Source: Chlorops oryzae (Eukaryota; Arthropoda; Insecta; Diptera; Chloropidae). Taken from it: a stretch of DNA of 64,000 nucleotides. The position numbers and the translations under genes were made by a program. How positions within the stretch are numbered: the stretch's first letter is position 1; every line of letters begins with the position of its first letter. Below, piece by piece: positions 9,284 to 20,367 of the stretch. The notes under the pieces were generated by a model. That model was not told the DNA's origin. It was given only the letters and a program-made list of their open reading frames with translations, and did no database searches. The DNA is taken from positions 57,422,605 to 57,486,604 of the forward strand of contig CM035807.1 in the NCBI GenBank assembly GCA_020466095.1. The letters run 5' to 3'.

Positions 9284-11559
9284 ATGGCGCCTCCCAGTTT
9301 TATAGAAGCTGCCGAAGATCTAGTGCAGGTATGCAAGGATTTATCCAGCGGTGATGCGGCGAATCAAACTGAATCTCTGCTGTACTTCAAGGTAGAAGAA
9401 ATCGATTCTTACTGGCGGACTGCCAAGAATGCCTTCCAAGTGGCTCGATCAGCTGAAGGAGCTAATGCCGAAGCGTCTGCAACGCTCCAATCCACCCTAA
9501 AGCGCTGTCGGAATACGTGCCTCCAGACCAAGGCACATCTACAAGAAATGATAAAGCTAGTGAGCATCGAGACGCTGCCACTATCCAATACCCATTCGCC
9601 GCACCAAATCGATCAACCGGAATCTGATGACTATATAAGGGTGCCCCCGTGTGATGTCATGACCTTTTCCGGTGGATACAACGAATGGCCAGCGTTCCGC
9701 GACATGTTCACTGCCGTGTACGTGAACAATCACCGATGTCCACCCGTACAAAAATTGTTCCATCTCCGAAATAAGACAACAGGCCCCGCCGGGGCCATCG
9801 TGCAAGGATACCCGCTCGTTGGAACCAATTTTACGCCGGCGTGGAAGGCTCTCAAAGCGCGCTACGAAAACAAGCGCATCCTAATCGACCATCAGCTGAA
9901 AACACTGTTTGATCTGCCAGCAATTGAAGAAGAAACTAGTGAAGGAATTCTGAAAATCCAAAACACCGTCAACGATTGCATTGCGATGATGAAGAGTCAA
10001 GGGGTTACCGATTTCTGGGGCGCGATGTTAGTCCATTTCTGTTCCAGCCGACTGCCAGCTACCACGATCGCCCATTGGCAGCAGTCACTTTCGACGCATC
10101 GAGAGTTGCCAACATGGGAGCAGATGAACACGTTTCTCAGCAACCGTTTCGAAGTCGTTGAACGCCTCGCCAGCTTCACCAAAGTTAAAGCCCCCGTTCT
10201 CTCTTCTAGCCCAGTGACTCCTGCGGGCAACGTGTTCCATACCGAGGGAAAATATAAGGTTTCTTGCGCATTATGCAATGGCAATCATCGACTGCGACAA
10301 TGTGACACGTTCCTGGGACTCTCGGTCGACGACCGAATCCAATTCATCTCGAAACATAACAGATGTCTCAACTGCCTTGCTGTCAATCACCTGAAAGCCC
10401 ATTGCCCCAGCACATTCCGCTGTGCGAAATGCAAAAAGCTACACCATACCCTGCTCCATTTTCCTAACTCAAGCTCAGCCCAGAATAATTCGGTTTCATC
10501 TTTTCAGTCTAACCAGGTGTCCGGCCCGTCGACGACGAGCCAATCCGTGCAGGCTTCCGCACAACAGACGAAGATGATGACCACTGTGGCAGCTAACAAT
10601 GGTGCTACTTCTAATGCACATGCGCATGTGGCCACCAGCCAACATCAAGTGCTATTGCCGACGGCTCTAGCCCATATTGTACATCAAGGAGAACGATTTC
10701 TGGTGCGGGCACTCTTGGATCAAGGCTCACAGCGAACCTTCAGAACGGAACGGATTCAACTCCAACTAGATTTGCCTGCATACGCGATGACTTGTAATAT
10801 ATCTGGCATGGGCGGGCAGCAAACCCAAATCGCAAAAAGAGAGTACTCACTCACGCTTGCATCGCCCCGCTCTCACTTCGCCGAAACTATCAATGCCATC
10901 GTGCTGCCGAAACTGACAAATTGGCTACCGTCATCGAAAATCTCGAATATCAATCTGAAAGATGTAGAGTCGCTCGATTTAGCTGATCCAAACTTCTTGT
11001 CGCCCAATCGCATCGATATGATTATTGGATCTGATCTTTTGCCAAAGATCGTATTGGCCGGCATGCGCATAAATATTAGTGGAAGTCTGCTTGCACAAAA
11101 CTCAGTTTTCGGCTGGTACTTAAGTGGACCCATCGCTGATGAAAATGTCCACACCTTCACCACCACCGTCTCCGCCGGAGATCACCATGAACGGCTCCAC
11201 GAGCTGTTAAAATCCTTTTGGGAACAGGAAGAAGTTCCCAACCATCCGCAGCCTCCGCCGGAGGATGCTTACTGTGAGGAGCTATATGCTCAAACGAGCT
11301 ATCGCCACGAAACTGGCCGCTATGTCGTGCGTCTGCCGTTTAAAAGCGAATTTTCCAAATCCACTGTACGTCTAGGTGCCTCTCGATTTGAAGCGCTTAA
11401 CCAATACCGGAACTTAGAGCAACGGCTCGCACGGCAGCCACTCATGCGTGACACATACAACGCCGTGTTGCTCGAGTATCTAAAGTGCGGACACATGGAG
11501 AGATGCTCCGCCTCCGAAATTTCTAAGGATAATAACTTCTTCTCATTCTACCTTCCACA
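9284..11559 (+). pseudogene. BEL-1 gag-protease and start of RT
   Basis: Continuous frame from ATG 9284. Residues ~116-215 are the gag domain typical of BEL/Pao (MTFSGGYNEWPAFRDMF, FHLRNKTTG, RYENKRILIDHQLKTLF). Residues ~328-392 hold Cys/His knuckles (CALCNGNHRLRQCD, CLNCLAVNHLKAHCP, CAKCKKLHHTLLH). The aspartic protease motif ALLDQGSQRTF is near residue 475, with DQGS rather than the usual DSGS/DTGS, as is common in BEL proteases. The RT N-terminal region begins near residue 660 (RYVVRLPFKSEF). The frame runs into the hAT at 11560 and stops inside it at 12217, so gag and protease are intact but pol is cut. Confidence 0.88.
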
Positions 11560-12788
11560 CAGGCGCGCAGCCAGGGGGGGTTTTGGGGGTTCAAACCCCC
11601 CCAAATTAAGGAAAAAATACACCACAAAGCCGCTTACATTTCTACACCGCCGTCCTACAAACTCTTTTATTAAGTTTTATGATGCAATAATTTTAGCTCT
11701 TGACCGATTTTCCTCTTGGAATGTTAAAAATGTGTCAAGTCAGTCTAATTTATTAAAATGTGCCTTGCAAAAAGGCGAATTTCTTATATCTCTTCATTGT
11801 ATAAACCAAGTTTTTAGTTACACATTTGTTTTATGTAAATATTTACAAGGTAGAAACATTGATCTCAAATATGCTGTTGTCCTAGCAGATATATGCTTAG
11901 AGAATATTCAAACCTTAAGAAGTAACGCTGAGGAAGAATTTCAGAAATTGTTTAAAAACGCTGAGAAGCAAGCTTTATCAAGCGGACTTATTTTGCAAAA
12001 ACCTAGGCTCGCACATTCTCAGGACCACGAAGCACATTTTCATACTAAAAGTGTTGAGAATTATTATCGTATTTCCCTTTATTTACCTTTTGTGGATGCA
12101 TTTATTGTCAACTTAACCAATCGCTTTTCAAAACACAAGGATATTCTTCTTGGTTTTCAAGTTTTATTTCCTCAAAGCGATACTGCAAAAGTTGATGATT
12201 TTTTAGACAAATTTTAAAAACTCTTTCAGTTTTATCAAGATGATTTAGAGGGAAATTTTGATGATTCAAAAATGGAGCTCACTATTTGGTATAAATTAAT
12301 TAATAATTTAGAAAAAAATGAAAGACCAAAAACAGTGTTTGACGCTATAAAATTTTGTTAAAAAGATATTTTACCAAATATTTTTATTTTATTAACTATT
12401 TTGGCTACTCTTCCAATAACCACATGTGAAAATGAGAGATCGTTTTCAACTCTCCGCCGACTCAAAACTTATCTTAGATCTACAATGACAGAACAGAGGT
12501 TAAATGCCTTAGCACTCCTTCACGTCCATCGAGATCTTACTCCCAATGTAGAGGACATACTAAATAAACTTGCTGAAAGCAAGCGAAGACTTAACATTGC
12601 ACTTTAAATTGAATAAGTTCCTTCGAAAATACTTTTTTTACTTTGTACACCTTATAAAAATGTAAAATATTTATGTAAATATATTTTAATTATCTATTTT
12701 GTAAGCTTTTTACGAAAATAAAAACAAAAAATATTTAGAAAAATTTTCTGCGAACCCCCCCCAAATTGAAATCCTGGCTGCGCGCCTG
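11560..12788 (+). mobile_element. non-autonomous hAT element inside BEL-1
   Basis: Terminal inverted repeats CAGGCGCGCAGCCAGG at both ends, G-rich just inside, and an exact 8 bp target duplication CTTCCACA at 11552-11559 and 12789-12796. At 1,229 bp it keeps only the C-terminal part of a transposase and is an internally deleted derivative. Confidence 0.95.
11600..12607 (+). pseudogene. hAT transposase C-terminal remnant
   Basis: Plus-strand frames encode part of the insertion/catalytic region (SSWNVKNVSSQSNLLKCALQ …) and, after a stop at 12217 and a frame break, the hAT dimerisation domain (12401-12607: ATLPITTCENERSFSTLRRL, RLNALALLHVHRD). The type resembles ZMYM/TTF-zinc-finger-associated hAT proteins. 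The N-terminal zinc finger and the first catalytic Asp are absent, so it depends on another copy for movement. Confidence 0.8.
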
Positions 12789-15726
12789 CTTCCACATCAT
12801 GCAGTGCTGAAGCCTGAGAGCACGACAACCAAGGTGCGGGTCGTTTTCAACGCGTCGCAGAGAACAACGTCCACGTTATCCCTCAATGACGTCCTCCATA
12901 CCGGACCGGGGCTGCAAACGGATTTGGTCATCTTATTGTTGAATTGGCGCACCTATCGATTCGTTTTCAATGGCGATATTGAGAAGATGTACCGTCAGAT
13001 CATGGTCCACGACGATGATCGACCGTTCCAGCGCATCGTCTTTCGAGAAACTGTCGATGCTCCCGTTCGCGACTACGAGTTGAAAACGGTAACTTTCGGC
13101 GTAAATTGTGCGCCTTTTTTAGCAATACGGACGCTCCATCAGCTAGCTAGGGACGCTGAACAGGAGGCCCCTCGAGCTGCCGTGATATAACGGCAAGAAA
13201 CCTACGTCGACGACGTATTGGCTGGAGGACACTCACTGGAAGATGCCTGCCAGGCAAAATCGCAACTTATCCGCACGCTCAGTTCCGCAGGATTTCCGCT
13301 GCGGAAACTGACAGCCAATCATTCGAAATTGCTGGAAGATGTCGCGCCTTCACAACTCTTGGACGCAGAGTTCTTGAAATTTAAATCGGCAAGCGACGCA
13401 AAAATGTTAGGCATCCGCTGGAACGCAATAACTGATTGCTTTTCTTACAAATTAAGTGCTCAATCCGCCACCGCCTCCACCACCAAGAGGCAAATTCTAT
13501 CCGATATCGCGAAACTTTTTGATCCGGCAGGATGGCTCACTCCGATCATCATTCGAGCTAAGGTCCTGATGCAGCAATTGTGGTTGGAGGGAACCGCGTG
13601 GGATGAACGAGTCACCAATGAAGCGCTAGAACGTTGGCATGCATTTGTGTCGGATCTGCCATTCATTGAGCAGATTCAGATCCCGCGATGGCTGCAATAT
13701 GAACCAGAATCGGAGGTCCAACTCCACGGATTTTGTGACGCGTCCGAACGAGCATACTGTGCCGCCATCTACGTGCGAGTGGAACATCGCGGCTACATCT
13801 ATGTTCACTTGCTTACTTCCAAGTCGAAGGTGGCTCCGCTTCAAACAGTCAGTCTACCCCGGCTCGAATTGTGCGCCGCCGTGCTACTTTCTAAATTGAT
13901 AAAAAATATCACTGGTCAACTGCGCATCCATCAACATGAAACCTTTCTATGGACGGACAGTTCCATCGTGATCGCATGGCTGAAACGACCGGCCAACGCG
14001 TGGAAAACGTACGTAGCCAACCGAATCTCGCAAATTTTGACCAATGTGGGCAATTCACCATGGCGCCACGTACGATCAAAGGATAATCCGGCCGACTTGG
14101 GGACACGAGGAGCCTTGGCTCAGGATTTAAACGGGAATCTACTTTGGTGGAAGGGACCACCATGGCTATCGAGAGTGGCAGATGAATGGCCGCAAAGTGA
14201 AGCACCAACGGCCCAAATCATCGAAGAACGCAAAACGACTGTGTTTACGATCACCGTCGAGTATGAGGAGCTGCTAACCCGATTTTCCTCATACGATAGA
14301 GCGTTACGAGTAACCGCGTACATTTTGCGATTCTGCAAGCAAGCCCGCAAAGAGCTGGCGCCAAGTCCAACGACACTAATCCTCTCACAAGACGAAATGC
14401 ATATCGCACGCAACCGGCTCATCTTAATGTCGCAAACGATGCATTATCCACTCGAATATCTGAAACTAAGTGAAGGTAAACCGATCGGAAAGAAGAGCGA
14501 ATTATTGACGCTGAACCCCATGCTGGATGACGATGGACTCTTGCGAGTGAACGGTCGCCTGATCAACGCCAATCTGACTACAGATGAAAAATATCCCATC
14601 ATTTTGCCGGCCGCGTCACGATACTGTCGTTTGTATCTGGACTTCATGCATAAAATGCTGCTGCATGGGGGTGCTCAACTCATGTATCGCATGGTACGCC
14701 ACCAGTTCTACGTCCCGCGTCTGAAACGAAAGATTAAGAGCTGCATCAGCCGCTGTCACACATGCGCGATCCACAAACAACGCTTGAGAACCCAGATGAT
14801 GGCCGCATTGCCAGCAGAAAGAGCCACTCTATCGCTTCCATTTACACACACTGGAGTTGACTTCGCTGGTCCGTTCGACATCAAAAGCTCCGCCGTCCGA
14901 ACAGCTCCATTCCTTAAGGGATACGTCTGCGTTTTTGTGTGCTTCGCCACCAAGGCTATTCACTTGGAACTTTGTTCAGAAATCTCAACCGCGGCTTTTC
15001 GAGCCGCTTTCGATCGCTTTGTCGGACGACGTGGATTACCCAGACGAATTTTCTCGGACAACGGTCGCAATTTCATCGGTGCGAAAAATAATTTGGATGC
15101 TGAGTTCACACAATTTCTCTCCAGAGCCGCGAACGATCTTCAGCAAAAATACTCCATCCAAGGCTTCGAGTGGCATTTGATTCCCCCTCACGCACCTCAT
15201 ATGGGTGGATTGTGGGAGGCCGCCGTTAAGAGCTTTAAAACGCATTTTGTGAAGGTCGCCGGCCCCCATAAATTCTCGTTTGAAGAGTTTACCACGCTAT
15301 TGGCGCGCATCGAGGGAGTCCTCAACTCACGTCCGCTCACCCCGATGTCAGAAGATCCGGACGATTTGTTAGCATTGACACCGGGGCATTTTCTGCGAGG
15401 AGCCCCAATGACAGCATGGCCCGAGGAATCACAAGCCGAATTGCCACTCACCACACGATGGGAACGGGCGAAGATTCTATATCACCGCTTCGCTCAACGA
15501 TGGAAAATGGAATATCTCCTTATCCTGCAAAAACGAGATAAATGGAAGATACCACAACCCAATCTCAAGATCGGGGACTTCGTTGTCATAATGGATAATC
15601 AGTTACCTCCATTCGAGTGGCGAAAGGGAAGAATTGTCGAAGTACATCCCGAAGTACATGCCGGAGACGATCGTACGCATTGTTGACGTGAAAACACAAT
15701 TTGGCACCATGAGACGGCCAGTTACC
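12789..15726 (+). pseudogene. BEL-1 pol: RT, RNase H and integrase
   Basis: RT resumes after the hAT with VLKPESTTTKVRVVFNAS and FNGDIEKMYRQI (catalytic Asp). A TAA at 13188-13190 lies just before the YVDD active site (about 13203-13214). Past it the same frame gives RNase H ([31 protein letters not shown]) and a full integrase: zinc-binding H/C pairs ([13 protein letters not shown]), Asp in [10 protein letters not shown], Asp in FSDNGRNF, Glu in LWEAAVK. The frame ends at 15686, but conserved tail sequence ([18 protein letters not shown]) continues in another frame to about 15726, so a small shift lies near 15674. Confidence 0.88.
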
Positions 15727-15866
15727 AACTTTGCCTGTTGCCAGTCGAATTACCTGAAGAATTATGACTAGCTCCTCCCCATTCGCAACACCTCCCCCTC
15801 CCCCCTTCTTCCATGCTCAAAATCTATATTTTCATTTACACCTTCTGTACCTTTCAGCCGGACCAC

Positions 15867-16586
15867 ATGAATCAGCTCCCGATCTGCCCGATATGCCCGG
15901 TCGGCGCCCGCCGGCACCATCTGGAGGACTGCGGCCGCTTTCGAAGTTTACCGGCCGAGCTGCGCTTGCGGACGGTGCAGGTCCATAAGTGCTGCCTGTC
16001 CTGTATGGCGCCGACGCACCTTCGGAAAGATTGTTGGTGGCCGCGACGATGCAAGCATTGCGGAGAGGACCACCACCCGCTGCTCCATCAACCGCAATAT
16101 CGGCCCCGAGCGCTGAGTGCCGGTCCGTGGCGCCCCCAACGGAGCCCACTGCCCGTCCGCCGAAGACGGCCCAGCCGGCGTCAAGGACGGCCATCTCAAC
16201 GCGATCCCTCGCCTCGACATCGACGCTCTCCGCCACTCCAGCGCAGCCCATCGGCCTGCCGCCACCAGTCCCGACCACGTCGCCGTACCTCTTGTCCCCA
16301 GCGAACCCGACGCCCAGCTCCGCCGCCGACGCGATCGGTCATCCAAGCGGGGGCTTCACGGGCCACCGGCAGAAACAGCCCGCCGCTGCCACGAGATCGC
16401 CACCGTCAGCTCAGCATGTCCCGTCGGAGTTGCCGGGCTTGCTTCGCTCCATCGACCTCTCGGGGATCCACCGAAGTATCTTCCCCGGCGAGCCGAGACC
16501 GCTATGAACCCCCCGAGGCAGAGCAGGCTGTTTTAAGGGAGGCTATCAGAGAAGTTCGGGAGTTTCTGCTCAGCCGCGAGAGGTAA
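15867..16586 (+). CDS. BEL-1 3' accessory zinc-knuckle, Arg-rich protein
   Basis: A 240-codon frame lies between pol and the 3' LTR. I choose ATG 15867, 10 bases after a splice-acceptor-like TTCTGTACCTTTCAG; the open frame also extends upstream to 15813. Residues ~4-75 hold Cys/His clusters (CPICPV…HHLEDC, CCLSCMAPTHLRKDC, CKHCGEDHHPLLH) laid out like the three knuckles of BEL gag. The remainder is extremely Arg/Pro/Ser-rich and ends in an acidic helix (EAIREVREFLLS). Base composition is far GC-richer than anything else in the window, and that also keeps other frames open here. A second nucleic-acid-binding, nucleocapsid-like product is plausible; function is unknown. Confidence 0.6.
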   Translation: MNQLPICPICPVGARRHHLEDCGRFRSLPAELRLRTVQVHKCCLSCMAPTHLRKDCWWPRRCKHCGEDHHPLLHQPQYRPRALSAGPWRPQRSPLPVRRRRPSRRQGRPSQRDPSPRHRRSPPLQRSPSACRHQSRPRRRTSCPQRTRRPAPPPTRSVIQAGASRATGRNSPPLPRDRHRQLSMSRRSCRACFAPSTSRGSTEVSSPASRDRYEPPEAEQAVLREAIREVREFLLSRER

Positions 16587-16606
16587 GCAGGAAAAATTGT
16601 TGCGTA

Positions 16607-16623
16607 GCGCAAGGCGGGCAGTA
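16607..16623 (+). other. BEL-1 polypurine tract region
   Basis: GCAAGGCGGGCAGTA sits directly against the 3' LTR. BEL-2 has the closely similar AAGGCGGGCAGAA at its own 3' LTR border, supporting a role in plus-strand priming. Confidence 0.65.
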
Positions 16624-17252
16624 TGTTCAAAGTTGTTGTCGCGCCGCGTAAACGCCGACTAATGCACGGCGAAAATTAATTACTCATTACTTCACAGAAA
16701 GAACGAACGAACTCGGCTCTTCCGCGAATATAGCGACAGCGAGTGACACTAATGAAAAAAGCGAATTTCGATCGACACGTTTGCGACCGGGCTCCCGGAA
16801 AATCAATTCAAATCAAACAAATTGTTAAATTAAAAGAAAAAGACAAAAAAAATATTCTCTAAAACTAAGTACGGCAAGAAGCCGCAGCGCTCGAATTTTC
16901 TACGTATCAATTTATAAGTGTCTTTTTTTTCAATCCTTTTATTATACCGGCAAGAAGCCTAACCTTTTTTTTGTTCGATATCTAAACGCGAAGACGCATC
17001 GCGCAATTACATATAAGTTACAAGTGCATTTTTTTTCCAATCTTATATTACAACGGCAAGAAGCCGAACTTTCTTTGTTTAATATCTAAACGCGAAGACG
17101 CGTCGTGCCATTTCCACAATCCACCACATCGCGCCTCCTTCATCCCATCTCATCGAATTGGATCAAACCGATTTCACCGTCTCCCGAAGAGCTAAAGGTA
17201 CGTGCCACTTTTATTGTTATCTCTACCTCCCTCGACGAGGGTGAACTGTACA
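16624..17252 (+). repeat. BEL-1 3' LTR
   Basis: About 99% identical to the 5' LTR and ends …CTGTACA, followed by the TSD CTTAT. Confidence 0.95.
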
Positions 17253-17884
17253 CTTATGATTACCATCAATATATTTTCTTAAAGCAATAGAATTTCTTAG
17301 AGCACATTCATATATTTTAGTTTTTGTACTATTCCACTCTTTACAATGATAATTACAGTCTTTAACCATATCCGTATTGTACAATTGATGTATATCTTTC
17401 AATGAATAAGTGCAATCAATTTCTTTTATACCAAATATAGGACAATCCTTAAGCAATTCTTTGGTCCATAATGCTTTCTCTTCGCCTTTAACATATACTT
17501 GATATCCTTGGAGCAGAAACTTCAAGTATCTTTTTACATCGCTCAAAGTAAAGCTACCAGATTCCCAATCCAGCGTATGATAATTTTTTTTCAACCAGCA
17601 TACAGATCTCTTCTCATCAGCGTTTAGCAAATGAAATTGAAATGGTGGTTTTATTAAGAAATGCACATGTTTATTTTCACTAAAGCAAAAAGCCAGTTCC
17701 TTGAAAATGAATTGATTGTTAATGTTTTTGAATCCCTGATAATCGAAGACTACAAATTGGATCATTGTTTTTTTATTTATTTATTTTTCAAAATTGACAC
17801 GATGGAAACGATACTTTTCATTTAAAGTCAGAAAATGAACTAAACATTGTTTTATGTAAAAGCTATACTTTTATATTATATATG

Positions 17885-18364
17885 CTAAACAATACTACCA
17901 GTCATTGGTTTATATGAAAAATAACGATCATGTATTAAAATACAGTATGCTGAAGTGTTTGCTGCAACATTTTCACTAGTCTTGAACACTATGCGAATGT
18001 CAAGAGCATCAGCCTTAATACGCTCATTTTGATGAGATGTATCGATGACGATTATTGGATTGTTCTTAAATTTATCGCGCGTTAAAAGTGGTTGTGAATC
18101 ATTCATGTAGTAGCTCTGCTGGAATCTTCTATACATGTCATATAGGAAAGCAAAACGATCGCGAGACAAATTTACATTCAAGTCATCGTAGGGATATGTC
18201 TCAGAGTTAAGTTGCACATTTAGATCAGTCAAATTGCAACCAATAAATTTGTCAACACTTTCAAAAGCAACAAGAATAAAGCGAGGACGCTCAATTTGTG
18301 TTCCTACTTTTATGTTCCAAGTATGATTTTGACCTTGTAGCAGCTCTGGATAAAGATGGATTCC
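17885..18364 (-). pseudogene. Maverick major-capsid-like protein, C-terminal part
   Basis: About 160 minus-strand codons with the pattern ERPRFILVAFESV, LNSETYPYDDLNVNLSRDRFA, LYDMYRRFQQSYY, IIVIDTSHQNERIKADALDIRI, AYCILIHDRYFSYKPMTG. This matches the family often annotated F54H12.2-like, which I take as the double-jelly-roll capsid protein of Polinton/adintovirus-type elements (from memory of the family, not a search). The gene is cut at its 5' side: at 18365 it joins the right arm of a pogo element, and the apparent ATG uses a junction base. The C-terminus and stop at 17885 look natural. Confidence 0.55.
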
Positions 18365-18573
18365 CATGTATTTTTTTTTGTGCTGAGTTGGAACGAGTTA
18401 GATATTTTGTATGGGAATATAGTTTTTTTACGCGGATTTTATTTTTACGCGCGGTAATTTTCAAAATATGGAACGAATAAGAAGTTTTGCATGGTAAAGG
18501 GTTTTTTTTACGCGGTTTTTTTTACGCGGTAACTTTTTGGTCCCAGTATACCGCGTAAAAAGAGGATCAAGTG
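18365..18573 (+). mobile_element. right arm of a pogo/Tigger element (copy A)
   Basis: Matches 51704-51898, the 3' arm of the complete pogo element: CATGTATTTT…, repeated TTTACGCGG motifs, end CCGCGTAAAAAGAGGATC. The rest of the element is missing; the left edge joins the capsid-like gene. Confidence 0.9.
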
Positions 18574-18840
18574 TATTTATTTTTATATGATTTTTCTGAA
18601 AATGGTGACTTACCTCTTTTGTGAAATTCATTGCAAAAAACAATTTTTTTTCACTCAAAATTTTATTTTATATGATTTTTCTGAAAATCTTGACTCACCT
18701 CTCTTGTGAAATTTATTACAAAAATAACAATATTTTTCCTCAATATTTATTTTTATATGACTTTTCTGAAAATGGTGACTCACCTCTCTTGTGAAATTCA
18801 TTACAATTAAAACATTTTTTTTCTAAATATATATTTTTAT
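18574..18840 (-). repeat. Maverick ~85 bp tandem repeats with ATG and splice donor (A)
   Basis: Three head-to-tail units read on the minus strand as ATGAATTTCACAAGAGAG followed by GTGAGT (GTAAGT in the first unit), then TTTTCAGAAAAATC. The middle unit has lost its ATG. Each unit therefore looks like a tiny leader exon with a perfect 5' splice site. The same repeats occur at 34954-35220 and, around the pogo element and a DINE-like element, at 49480-49552, 51899-51990 and 53335-53415. Confidence 0.75.
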
Positions 18841-19303
18841 ACATATACACATACATAAAAACTTAGTCTACATCCATAGGTTTGCTGTTATCAATACTGT
18901 AGTGCCCCCATGCATAAGTATTAATACCATCCGACTTAATTTACCTTTTATCGTCAGTATTACCACTAAGCATACAATATATAGAGGAATAATTTCATAG
19001 AAGCGTTTGGCACCCAAAAAGCAGCCATCAATAACTCCCAGGCTCTCAGTTTTATTCTTGCTCTCTCACTTTTGTTTAAGCTCTCTCAATTTGCGCTCAT
19101 AAATGAGCGAGAATTATTTCATCTTCGCTTTGCTACACTGAAGTCGTATTGAACATACTACGTGTGTGTGCATGTGAATATGTCGAGTTTTTTCTTCTGT
19201 TGTTCTTCTTTAATTCTTTTGAAGAAGTTACGATGTGCGTATGTAAGAAAATTTTCGATTCGATTTTGATTTTTGGTTTATGCATGGAACGAAAATGTGC
19301 GTA

Positions 19304-19476
19304 CAGTGAACTACGGATAAATGCAACACGAATAAATGCAAAAAACCCATAAATGCAAGAAGCTTTGATGCCTTTTTTTTGAGTTCTCATGGAAATATGC
19401 ACGGATTAATGCAAAGATCGCATAAGTGCACAAGAATTCGAGCAAAAATCGTGTTGCATTTATCCGTACTCTACTG
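19304..19476 (+). mobile_element. pogo-type MITE nested in the left foldback arm (A)
   Basis: TA-flanked 173 bp palindromic element with ends CAGTGAACTACGGATAAATG and CAGTAGAGTACGGATAAATG (reading inward). A matching inverted copy occupies 20194-20367 in the opposite arm. Confidence 0.8.
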
Positions 19477-20193
19477 TATAAGCTCTTTCACTGCCGACAT
19501 GCCGCATTTGTTTTGAAGAGTGTTTTCATTAACAAAGTAACAACAAAATGAACAAGCATTTTCGGTAGTGTTCGACCTTTATTGATTTTGTTAGTAGTGT
19601 TGTTGGGAAAACCTCTAATACAAAAAATAAGCTAAGCATTTTAAATGGTTAAACAAATACAATAAATAATTCACTTCGAATTATCGAAATGTCTTACAGA
19701 TTTTGCAAAGAAGATTTTAGCTCCGAAAAATCGGAATTTCTTAAACGTCTTCGTAACGAAAAATTAGTCTTTAGTTCCGAGAATTTATCGAATTCTTACA
19801 CCGACTTATTAAAAAATTTTTTTAAACATTCATTTACTTGGATTTCGAAGAAATCGACAATACGAAAAGTAAAGAAAAGAGCATTACAGATTTTTTAATG
19901 CAATACCTATTTTTAAAAAAATATTCATGCTCCCATACTGTCCTTTTGATATATTCTTTCCATTTTTCTTTGCCAATAAATAATGTTCATAATAATTGAA
20001 AATAATTTCAATTTAAAAATAAATAATATGAAATATCAAAAAAAGGAGAAATTATTTTAATAGTGATCATACGAGTAACAAAATCACTAAAGGTCGAACA
20101 CTACCGAAAATGCTTGTTAATTTTGTTTTTACTTTGTTTAATGAAAACAATCTTCAAAACAAATGCGGCATGTCGGCAGTGAAAGAGCTTATA

Positions 20194-20367
20194 CAGTAGA
20201 GTAAGGATAAATGCAACACGTTTTTTGCTCGAATTCTTGTGCACTTATGCGATCTTTGCATTAATCCGTGCATATTTCCATGAGAACTCAAAAAAAAAGG
20301 CATCAAAGCTTCTTGCATTTATGGGGTTTTTGCATTTATTCGTGTTGCATTTATCCGTAGTTCACTG
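20194..20367 (-). mobile_element. pogo-type MITE, mirror copy in the right foldback arm (A)
   Basis: Reverse complement of 19304-19476 at the mirror position in the other arm. Either the arms were copied from one another after insertion, or the inverted repeat formed from a sequence already carrying the MITE. Confidence 0.8.

Larger units (their letters stand above)
7406..17252 (+). mobile_element. BEL/Pao LTR retrotransposon BEL-1, full length
   Basis: Two LTRs (7406-8036 and 16624-17252) flank gag, protease, RT, RNase H and integrase of BEL type plus a 3' accessory frame. The 5 bp CTTAT at 7401-7405 is repeated at 17253-17257 as the target duplication. The LTRs differ at about seven positions (~1%), so the insertion is recent. 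A hAT element (11560-12788) sits in the RT region. Removing it with one TSD copy (1,237 bp) puts gag-pro and pol in one frame, leaving one nonsense codon (13188-13190) and a disturbed integrase C-terminus as the visible lesions. Confidence 0.95.
7392..17765 (-). pseudogene. Maverick-type conserved protein split by BEL-1
   Basis: The gene starts at 17765 on the minus strand and reads to 17253, where the BEL-1 LTR begins. Across BEL-1 (removing 7406-17252 and one TSD copy) the frame continues two more codons and meets TAA at 7394-7392. The protein (~175 residues) begins with a short beta-strand and an acidic FDYQGF motif, then HFLIKPPFQF and VCWLKKNYHTLDWESG. Similar proteins are common beside Polinton-like genes in insect genomes; the early Asp might suggest an RNase-H-fold nuclease, but I cannot assign a function. 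The insertion replaces only the last two codons with LTR-encoded residues. Confidence 0.5.

Noticed and set aside
13639..15454. Several 70-107 codon frames opposite or overlapping BEL-1 pol
   Set aside because: Shadows of the pol frame, which has all conserved motifs.
15832..16536. Additional long frames on both strands in the GC-rich BEL-1 3' region
   Set aside because: High GC keeps all frames open; only the frame with ordered Cys/His knuckles (15867-16586) is supported.
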